A stretch of DNA of 64,000 bases from contig NZ_PVRV01000015.1 in the NCBI RefSeq assembly GCF_003012345.1, positions 62,001 to 126,000 of the forward strand, read 5' to 3'. Position 1 is the first letter of the stretch. Every line of letters starts with the position of its first letter. Of the stretch, positions 57,346-64,000 are shown one piece after another. The notes beneath the pieces are model-generated. The model searched no databases. It was not told the DNA's origin and worked only from the letters and a program-made list of their open reading frames with translations. A program made the position numbers and the translations under genes. This DNA comes from Phytohalomonas tamaricis (lineage in GTDB: Bacteria; Pseudomonadota; Gammaproteobacteria; Pseudomonadales; Halomonadaceae).

Positions 57346-58578
57346 ATGACTGATGCCTCTAATACCAATACCGCACCTGACCGGAAGAAACAGACGCCAC
57401 GCCACGACGTAAAGCGCCCGCTTGCCTGGCTGGTTGCATTGGTACTGATAGCCCTTGCCGCCCTGCTCTACTGGGGCCTGCCACAGGTCACTACGCCACA
57501 AAGCACCACAACACGACCGCCCACCACGGTAGGCGCAGCTGATGTCATCGCACGTGAGCTGGGGCGTCATTTTGAAAGCGTGGGTGACGTCAAGGCTGAA
57601 GAGTCGGTCGATCTGGCCGCTCTGGTCACTGAGCGGGTCGCTCGTATCGCCTTCAGCGAAGGTCAGCGCGTCAAGCGCGGAGAGCTTTTGATTCAGCTCG
57701 ACGATCGCACCGAGCGCTATGAGCTACAGGCTGCCCGCGTCGCACTGGATGAGGCTGAGCGTGAATATGCGCGCTTGAAGACATTGAGTGAACGCGGTGC
57801 GCTGTCACGACAGCAGTTCGATGCCCAGCGCACCCTTCTCGAAACAGCCAAGGTCGATGTGGCCCGCCTGCAGGAGGCGCTTAATGATCGGGCGATCGAA
57901 GCGCCCTTTGATGGCGTAGTCGGGCTGCGCAGGCTGTCAGTGGGCTCGCTGGTCTCTCCAGGCGAAGTGCTGGCTACCCTCGATAAGCTCGACAGTATCA
58001 AGGTCGATTTCACCCTGCCCGAACGCTATCTGACCTCACTCACTGTCGGCGCTCCCGTCACGGCGGCTAGCGTGGCGTATCCCGACCGTCGTTTCAGGGG
58101 CCGCATCGCCACGCTCGATACGCGCCTTGCCGCCGAAACACGCAGCGTCGTTGCTCGTGCCCGTTTCGATAATCCCGACGGTTTGCTGTACCCCGGCATG
58201 TTGCTCACGCTTGATTTCTCAACGCCTGCCGAACGGCGCCTGATCGTGCCGGAGACGGCACTGCAATCTGAAAATGACCGTCATTATGTTTACCGCATCG
58301 ACCGCAACGAAGAGGGCCTGACCGCGCAGCGTATAGCGGTCAACGTGGTGCAGCGTGAACCCGGCTGGGTGGCGCTGCAGGCTATCGAAGGCGCGGAACT
58401 CGATACCAGTGACCGTGTCGTGGTCAGTGGCCAACAAAAACTTAGCGATGCGGCACGCATCCAGATCAATGAAGAAGGTTCGCGTGATACGCAGGCGCTG
58501 TTTGAGGAAGACGATACGCTCGGTAGCCGCGCACCGGATACCCAAAGCACCATGACGCTGGATGCAGCCACCTCGTGA
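57346..58578 (+). CDS. RND efflux membrane-fusion (periplasmic adaptor) protein
   Basis: The 410-residue adaptor is anchored by one N-terminal helix (about 24-43) with no lipobox. A split lipoyl domain flanks a coiled-coil hairpin (about 120-180, EAEREYARLKTLSERGALSRQQFDAQRTLLETAKVDVARLQ), followed by a beta-barrel and a membrane-proximal domain. It links the inner-membrane pump to an outer-membrane channel. The Shine-Dalgarno is weak. Its end overlaps the pump gene start by 4 bp. Confidence 0.93.
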   Translation: MTDASNTNTAPDRKKQTPRHDVKRPLAWLVALVLIALAALLYWGLPQVTTPQSTTTRPPTTVGAADVIARELGRHFESVGDVKAEESVDLAALVTERVARIAFSEGQRVKRGELLIQLDDRTERYELQAARVALDEAEREYARLKTLSERGALSRQQFDAQRTLLETAKVDVARLQEALNDRAIEAPFDGVVGLRRLSVGSLVSPGEVLATLDKLDSIKVDFTLPERYLTSLTVGAPVTAASVAYPDRRFRGRIATLDTRLAAETRSVVARARFDNPDGLLYPGMLLTLDFSTPAERRLIVPETALQSENDRHYVYRIDRNEEGLTAQRIAVNVVQREPGWVALQAIEGAELDTSDRVVVSGQQKLSDAARIQINEEGSRDTQALFEEDDTLGSRAPDTQSTMTLDAATS

Positions 58579-61500
58579 AGCTAACCGACCTCGCTATCGC
58601 CCGCCCGGTCGGCACGGCCGTCGCCTCACTGCTGCTGATCCTGTTCGGCACGCTCGGCTTCCTAGAGCTACCGATTCGCGAATATCCCGAGATTGAAGAA
58701 CCTGAGGTCTCGATCGAGGTCAGCTATCCCGGTGCCTCGGCGGCGGTGGTCGAATCACGCGTTACCCAGCGCATCGAAGACGCCGTCTCCGGCATCGAGG
58801 GGCTCGAAAGCATCGAGTCATCAAGCGAGGACGGTGAGGCAGAAGTCACGCTGACGTTTACCAGCGACCACGATCTGAACATCGCCGCCAACGATGTGCG
58901 TGACCAGATCGGCCGTATCGCCGACTCGTTGCCTGACGAGGCCGAGGCGCCAGAAATCAGCAAGGATCAGGGCGGCAGCGACACCGTCATGATCCTCTCG
59001 TTACGTGCCACCTCGATGTCGCCGATGGCGCTGTCGGACTACGCCGATCGTTATCTGGTCGACCGCTTTGCCGTGCTTGATGGTGTCTCACGTGTACGGC
59101 TATGGGGCGCACAATCGCCCGCGATGCGCATCTGGCTCGATCATGAGGCCATGACAGCACGCAATGTCACTGTCGATGATGTGACCTCTGCGCTGGAAAG
59201 TGAAAACGTCGAATACCCTGGCGGGCGCATCGAGTCGCATACGCGAGAATTCACCGTACGCCTGATGCCCGGCTACAAGCGCCCGGTGGACTTCGAGCGC
59301 CTGACGATCCGCCACGATCAGGGCACGCAAGTGGTGCGTCTGGGCGACATCGCCCGTGTCGAGCTTGGCCCCGAAACGCTGCGTGAGAGTTTCGAGGCCA
59401 ACGGCGAGCCTACCGTCTCGATCGCAATCAGCCGCCAGAGTACGGCTAACACGCTGGCGATTTCCAGAGCGGTACGTGCGGAACTCGCCACACTGCAGGA
59501 TGAATTGCCCGAAGGCGTGACGATGGGCATTGTCAACGACGACACGCTCTATATTTCCGCCGCGATGGAGGAAGTATCGATCACGCTTGTGATCGCTGTC
59601 GTCATGGTGGTGGTCGTGATCATCGCCTTTCTTGGCTCATGGCGCTCGGCGCTTATCCCGGCGGTAACCATTCCGATTTCAATCCTCGCCAGCGGCATTT
59701 TGCTCGCCGCACTGGGCTTCAGCATTAACCTGTTGACGCTGCTGGCGCTGGTACTTGCGGTGGGTCTGGTCGTCGATGACGCCATCGTCATGATCGAGAA
59801 CATTCAGCGCCACCTCGATGAAGGCGATACACCGCTGGTCGCCGCCTACCGTGGCGCGCGTCAGGTCGCTTTCGCCATCATCGCCACAAGCCTGGTGCTG
59901 ATGGCGGTGTTTTTGCCGATTACGCTGATGGCGGGCCAGACCGGACGGCTTTTCACGGAATTTGCCGTCACCATTGCCGCCGCCATCCTATTCTCGACCT
60001 TCGTCTCGCTGACATTGACTCCGATGATGGCGTCCTACCTGCTGCGCACCGTGGGGAATCGGCCACAGCCACGCCAGCCGTTTATAGTACGCCTGATCAA
60101 CGCAAGTGAAGTGCGCTATGCACGCCTCTTGATGTGGGGTATGCGGCGTCCGGTAATGCTTTCCGGCGCCTTTATCGCCCTGGTGGTGGTGACCTGCGCG
60201 CTGCTGCGTGTCCTGCCCATGGAGTATGAACCCTATGAAGACCGCGGTTCGATCCGTATCCGTACCCAGGCCGAGGAAGGCACCAACTTCGAGGAAATGA
60301 CGCGCCGAATGCGCGCCATGGGTAAGGAGATGGCCCCTGTGCTCGACCCAGCGGTGGTCTCGCAAGTGCTGATGCGGCTACCCGAACCGGGCAATGACGA
60401 AGGCGCAGTCAATTACGGGCGCTGGATTTTGCAATTTGCCCCATGGGAGGCACGTGACGTTTCGACACGCGAGGTCGCCAACCGGCTGCGCGAAACGCTG
60501 GTGAACGCCTCGGGCCTGAGAATCTCGGTCACGCTGCCGCAGGGGCTTAGCTCCGGCAACAGCGCCCCGGTACAGTTTGCCCTCGGCGGCCCGTCCTATG
60601 AGACGCTCAAGGAGTGGCGTGACCGGTTGATGCCGTTATGGCAGCAGTATCCCGGCCTGAGTGATCTCAACACGGATTACGTCGAAACCACCCCACAGAT
60701 AGAAGTTCGCGTCGATCCACTACGCACAGCCCAGCTGGGCGTGCGTGCCGAGACGATAGGGGCAGCGCTGGAAACCTTCATGGGCGGCTTGACGACCACT
60801 ACGTTCGAAGAAAATGGTCAGGAGTATGACGTTATCGTGCAGGGCGAACGTGATCAGCGTTTATCACCAGCCGCCATCGAGGCGTTACGGGTGCGCGCGG
60901 ATAACGGGGCATTGGTACGTCTGGGCAATCTTGCCGATATCGAAGAGGTCGCGGTATCGAGAACGCTCAACCGCTACAACCGCCTGCGTACGGTGACGTT
61001 CTCTGCCAACGTCACAGAGGGCTATACCCTGCCGCAGGTGCTTGATCATATGGCCGAGACGGTACGCACCGAGCTGCCATCAAGCGCACGCATCGATTAC
61101 AAGGGCGCCTCGCGTGACACGCGTGAAGCGAGTAGCGGGCTGTTTCTGGTGTTCACCATCGCCTTGCTGGTGACCTGGCTGGTGCTCGCTGCTCAGTTTG
61201 AAAGTGTCATCAGCCCGCTGGTGGTGATGCTGACGGTGCCATTGGGTGTACTGGGTGCCAGTGCCGGATTGATCGCCTTCGGGCAGAGTCTGCATATCTA
61301 TGCCCAGATCGGCATGCTGATGCTGATCGGATTGTCGACCAAGAACGGCATCCTGATCGTTGAGTTCGCCAATCAGCTGCGTGATCAGGGCATGGCGTTG
61401 ACAGATGCTGTACTGGTGGCCTCGCGTCTGCGCCTGCGCCCCATTCTGATGACCTCGTTTGCGACCATGGCGGGGGCATTACCGTTGATCATGACCAGCG

Positions 61501-61685
61501 GCGCCGGCTCGGCCAGCCGGTTCGGATTAGGCATCACCATCTTCTTTGGCAGCGCCAGCGCTGCGGCACTGACGCTGCTCGTCATTCCGCTTGCCTATCA
61601 GTGGATCGCGGGCCGCCAGCATCCGCCCGGGCATCGCGCCCAGCGGCTGACCCGTGAGCTGGAAGATAAAGAACAGCGTCAGTAG
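58575..61685 (+). CDS. RND efflux pump, inner-membrane permease
   Basis: The 1036-residue proton-driven pump starts at GTG and has the duplicated 12-helix plan with two large periplasmic loops. Helix 4 carries the proton-relay pair in LVVDDAIVMIENIQRHLDEG, and helix 10 carries the matching Lys in STKNGILIVEFANQL. It resembles the MexF/AcrB-like branch that exports organic compounds rather than metal pumps. No outer-membrane factor or TetR gene is adjacent, so it likely uses a shared TolC. Confidence 0.95.
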   Translation: MKLTDLAIARPVGTAVASLLLILFGTLGFLELPIREYPEIEEPEVSIEVSYPGASAAVVESRVTQRIEDAVSGIEGLESIESSSEDGEAEVTLTFTSDHDLNIAANDVRDQIGRIADSLPDEAEAPEISKDQGGSDTVMILSLRATSMSPMALSDYADRYLVDRFAVLDGVSRVRLWGAQSPAMRIWLDHEAMTARNVTVDDVTSALESENVEYPGGRIESHTREFTVRLMPGYKRPVDFERLTIRHDQGTQVVRLGDIARVELGPETLRESFEANGEPTVSIAISRQSTANTLAISRAVRAELATLQDELPEGVTMGIVNDDTLYISAAMEEVSITLVIAVVMVVVVIIAFLGSWRSALIPAVTIPISILASGILLAALGFSINLLTLLALVLAVGLVVDDAIVMIENIQRHLDEGDTPLVAAYRGARQVAFAIIATSLVLMAVFLPITLMAGQTGRLFTEFAVTIAAAILFSTFVSLTLTPMMASYLLRTVGNRPQPRQPFIVRLINASEVRYARLLMWGMRRPVMLSGAFIALVVVTCALLRVLPMEYEPYEDRGSIRIRTQAEEGTNFEEMTRRMRAMGKEMAPVLDPAVVSQVLMRLPEPGNDEGAVNYGRWILQFAPWEARDVSTREVANRLRETLVNASGLRISVTLPQGLSSGNSAPVQFALGGPSYETLKEWRDRLMPLWQQYPGLSDLNTDYVETTPQIEVRVDPLRTAQLGVRAETIGAALETFMGGLTTTTFEENGQEYDVIVQGERDQRLSPAAIEALRVRADNGALVRLGNLADIEEVAVSRTLNRYNRLRTVTFSANVTEGYTLPQVLDHMAETVRTELPSSARIDYKGASRDTREASSGLFLVFTIALLVTWLVLAAQFESVISPLVVMLTVPLGVLGASAGLIAFGQSLHIYAQIGMLMLIGLSTKNGILIVEFANQLRDQGMALTDAVLVASRLRLRPILMTSFATMAGALPLIMTSGAGSASRFGLGITIFFGSASAAALTLLVIPLAYQWIAGRQHPPGHRAQRLTRELEDKEQRQ

Positions 61686-61791
61686 CCAGTGCCCCCCGGT
61701 ATTGGGTGGGCATCCGCTGTACTCCCCGCACCGCTCAAAACGCGCTAGGCTGCTGATCGATAACGTATAACAACCTCTCGGGAGTCCTGAC

Positions 61792-62739
61792 ATGTCCATC
61801 GACCTGCTGGTCGTCACCCATATTTCGTCTCGTCACCAGCGACAGCTCAAAGACGCTGGCGTACGCGTTCACATGGCCGAGGAGCGCGCCGTACGTGAGA
61901 GCATCCTGGCCGAGCATCGCGACGCCATTCGTGCGGTGCTGACCATCGGCACCATCGGTTTCAGCGCCGAGGAGATGGACGAGCTACCCAATCTGGGCCT
62001 GATCTGCGCCCGTGGCGTGGGCTTCGAAGGCATCGATGTGCAGGCCGCTCATGCTCGCGGCATCCAGGTCACCCACGGCCCCGGCACCAACGCCGAGACG
62101 GTTGCCGACCATACTCTCGGGCTGGTGCTCGCCGCGCTGCGTGCCATTCCTGCCCGTGACGCCGCCGTCAGGCGCGGCGAGTGGCGCGAGGCGCAGTACG
62201 AAGCGCCGGCGCTACATGGCAAGACGCTGGGTCTGCTGGGGATGGGCAACATCGCCCGCGCTGTCGCCCGGCGCGCCCTCTACGGCTTCGACATGCCGGT
62301 GATCTACTACAGCCGCCGCCCGAAACCTGAGCTGCCGTACGAGTATGAACACGACGTGCGCCGCGTCGCCGAGCGCTGTGACATTCTGGTATCGACGCTA
62401 CCCGGCGGGCCCGAGACGCATCACCTGATCGATGCCGCGCTGATCAAAGCCTTGGGCGCCCACGGCATGCTGGTCAACGTCGGACGCGGCAGCGTGGTCG
62501 ATACCCAGGCGCTGATCGAGGCTGTCCGCAATGGACACATCAGTGGCGCCGCGCTCGACGTCGTCGAGGGGGAGCCGGGCGTGCCCGAGGCGCTGAAGAC
62601 TGAGCCAAGCATCGTACTGACCCCGCACGTCGCCGGTAAATCACCGCAGGCGCTCGACGCCACCGTCGCGCTGGTGATTAAAAACCTCACGGCGTTCGCC
62701 GCCGACGAGCCGCTGGTGACGCCGGTGATGCACACTTAG
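61792..62739 (+). CDS. D-2-hydroxyacid dehydrogenase, NAD(P)-dependent
   Basis: The 315-residue protein has the Rossmann motif LLGMGNIA (the third Gly is replaced by Ala) and the catalytic trio: Arg in VNVGRGSVVD, Glu in VVEGEPGVPE and His in LTPHVAG. GVGFEGIDVQAAHARGIQVTHGPGTNAETVADHTLGL is the typical substrate-domain hinge. It reduces a 2-oxo acid such as glyoxylate or hydroxypyruvate; the exact substrate is not readable. CTCGGGAG lies before the ATG. It appears monocistronic. Confidence 0.93.
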   Translation: MSIDLLVVTHISSRHQRQLKDAGVRVHMAEERAVRESILAEHRDAIRAVLTIGTIGFSAEEMDELPNLGLICARGVGFEGIDVQAAHARGIQVTHGPGTNAETVADHTLGLVLAALRAIPARDAAVRRGEWREAQYEAPALHGKTLGLLGMGNIARAVARRALYGFDMPVIYYSRRPKPELPYEYEHDVRRVAERCDILVSTLPGGPETHHLIDAALIKALGAHGMLVNVGRGSVVDTQALIEAVRNGHISGAALDVVEGEPGVPEALKTEPSIVLTPHVAGKSPQALDATVALVIKNLTAFAADEPLVTPVMHT

Positions 62740-62974
62740 AGCCGCTTTATCCAACCGGCCCAAACGCAGCATTAGCTCGTTTGGGGCCGATACCATTTTC
62801 GTCCTGAGCGCACCACCGGTGCTATGGATCGGTCTTCGCATCACGCCCAATGCCGACGTTGAGCTGCCATGTTCAGCCGGTGATGTTTTTTCGTCAGGCG
62901 TTCCTTGGAATATTAGCCAGGAGGAAACATTCACCGGACGTTCAATTCCGAGGTCGAAATCGGCATCATCTTCA

Positions 62975-63847
62975 TTAATGGCGAGTTGGGGCGGGCCAAA
63001 TATTGACGTTATGAGTAGTCATCTTCTCCAGGATGAATCTTCTCGAATCCTGGGTGTTAGCTGGTCTTACTTCGTCCAATATAACGTCTAGTTCCGGCTT
63101 CAGTCGGGCAATTTTCGCCATGAGAAAATCATAATCGATCAAGCCTTCGCCAACAGGAACGGTCACGACCTTTTTATTCTCGATCGTGAAATCCTTAGCG
63201 TGGACCGCAACTATCCTATCGCCCCAAAGATCGAGCGCTTTACTGAAAATTTCAGCTTGGTTTTCATGGTTTTTGAATGTTAGCAAGTTGACGGGATCAA
63301 ATATCACTTGGAGACAATCAGACTGAACATCTTCAATCAAACGAGACAGTGTCTCAGGGGAGTAGATAGGGTGATTCACGCCAGGCTCTATTCCCACCAT
63401 GACACTAAACTTCTCTGCCTCTTCGACCAGTCTCTTGACGCTGTCGACGACCTCCATGAAAGGCTTTTCCGAGAAGTTCTCTTCAGTGTAAACAATCTCG
63501 CTGTTCACGTTTCCGGTTTCGGTCGCGACGATACTGCTGCCAATATCCCGGCAGAACCGGATATGGTCCTTGAAACGCGCGAGAGCCATGGCGCGGGCGC
63601 CGGCATCTGGATGAATAATATTATCGTAGCAGGCCAATACCGACACTCTGACGTTCCGCTTCGCAAACTCCTGGCCTATTCTGTGGGCAAGTCCTGGATT
63701 CAGCATCCCGGGCCGCCCACCTACGTTGAATGATTTCGCCATTGCCAGTTGAACGGTCTGGAACTCTTCCCTAGACGCTGCATCCGCCAGCGATTCTGGA
63801 GTATCGTCTTTTACGACGAGGTCATGTGCTCGTATGCCGATAGCCAT
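62975..63847 (-). CDS. sugar phosphate isomerase/epimerase (xylose-isomerase-like TIM barrel)
   Basis: The 290-residue AP-endonuclease-2-type TIM barrel has candidate metal ligands Glu in MVGIEPGVNH, Asp in VIFDPVNLL, His in AVHAKDF and Glu in VILDEVRP. Members include hydroxypyruvate isomerase, inosose dehydratase and keto-sugar epimerases, so the reaction is open. AAGGA precedes the ATG. GC content and codon choice (more AT-ending codons) differ from the rest of the window, which suggests recent acquisition. Confidence 0.85.
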   Translation of the reverse strand: MAIGIRAHDLVVKDDTPESLADAASREEFQTVQLAMAKSFNVGGRPGMLNPGLAHRIGQEFAKRNVRVSVLACYDNIIHPDAGARAMALARFKDHIRFCRDIGSSIVATETGNVNSEIVYTEENFSEKPFMEVVDSVKRLVEEAEKFSVMVGIEPGVNHPIYSPETLSRLIEDVQSDCLQVIFDPVNLLTFKNHENQAEIFSKALDLWGDRIVAVHAKDFTIENKKVVTVPVGEGLIDYDFLMAKIARLKPELDVILDEVRPANTQDSRRFILEKMTTHNVNIWPAPTRH

Positions 63848-63936
63848 AAGTATCCTTTTTCAGCTGATGTATGCGAACGAAACAGGGCGACGCGGGGTAA
63901 AACACGCCAACCATCATCGATAGCTGGCACATAGCC

Positions 63937-64000
63937 TCAATGGTTGGCAGCCCTGAGATTTTCTATCTCCTGGTAAATTTGATATTGCTCAGGTTTGTTC
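63937..64000 (-). CDS. C-terminal tail of an unidentified minus-strand gene (partial)
   Basis: On the minus strand a frame enters from beyond the window end and stops at TGA (63937-63939), giving about 20 residues with a helical, polar tail (EQYQIYQEIENLRAANH). Its position 90 bp upstream of the isomerase gene on the same strand suggests an operon partner. It is too short to assign. Confidence 0.4.
   Translation of the reverse strand, partial: NKPEQYQIYQEIENLRAANH

Noticed and set aside
62819-63091. 90-codon plus-strand frame before the isomerase gene
   Set aside because: It has no motif, it overlaps the isomerase 3' end on the other strand, and there is nothing to support it. The gap 62740-62974 has no recognisable gene.

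Overview
The window reads as chromosomal DNA of a halophilic or halotolerant gammaproteobacterium, most likely Halomonadaceae (Halomonas/Kushneria type). The grounds are a GH13 alpha-glucosidase close to what I remember of the Halomonas sp. H11 enzyme, a BCCT osmolyte carrier, two TRAP operons, gammaproteobacterial glnA/ntrBC/typA, and fairly high GC. This placement is inferred from protein character, not from a database search. No rRNA, tRNA, IS element, prophage or CRISPR was seen.

Layout. 1-8.5 kb: end of a D-Ala-D-Ala dipeptidase, a lytic transglycosylase, DUF4385, an outer-membrane barrel, a YciH/SUI1 factor, a YbaY-like lipoprotein, a sirtuin, a NERD-domain membrane protein lacking the expected acidic residue, a sodium/solute symporter and an RNase T2. 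8.8-19 kb: an MFS carrier, then an alpha-glucoside block: lamB-like porin and malM-like lipoprotein (+), facing alpha-glucosidase, MsmK-type ATPase, two permeases and a ThuE-like binding protein (-). 19-25 kb: BCCT carrier, dgt, and a three-gene hydrolase/reductase operon. 25-30 kb: nitrogen control, with ntrC, ntrB, a DUF4124 protein and glnA. Sigma-54 promoters with NtrC-type boxes can be read in front of both ntrB and glnA. 30-39 kb: typA, a 64-residue membrane protein, ligB with a secretion-like N-terminus, a small unknown protein, a 1-Cys peroxiredoxin, a decayed glycogen/maltodextrin phosphorylase tail, aldose epimerase, and an Old Yellow Enzyme followed by an ArsR regulator. The last two share a similar inverted repeat in their promoter regions.

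39-47 kb: the most distinctive locus is a tightly coupled minus-strand operon: AmiC-like cytoplasmic amide sensor, AmiR-like ANTAR antiterminator, Dpp-type permeases and binding protein, acetamidase/formamidase, and a fused two-domain Dpp ATPase. A strong intrinsic terminator lies in the leader just before amiC, as expected for ANTAR-controlled antitermination. I infer an amide-responsive import-and-hydrolysis operon that would feed ammonia to the nitrogen network.

47-54 kb: uronate isomerase is divergent from a TRAP transporter operon, followed by a UxuR/ExuR-like GntR regulator and an Lrp-type regulator. 54-57 kb: a second TRAP operon (TakP/DctP type) with a good sigma-54 promoter and NtrC-like upstream boxes. 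57-64 kb: a two-gene RND efflux system, a 2-hydroxyacid dehydrogenase, and at the edge a sugar-isomerase-like TIM-barrel gene of visibly lower GC, preceded by the tail of another minus-strand gene.
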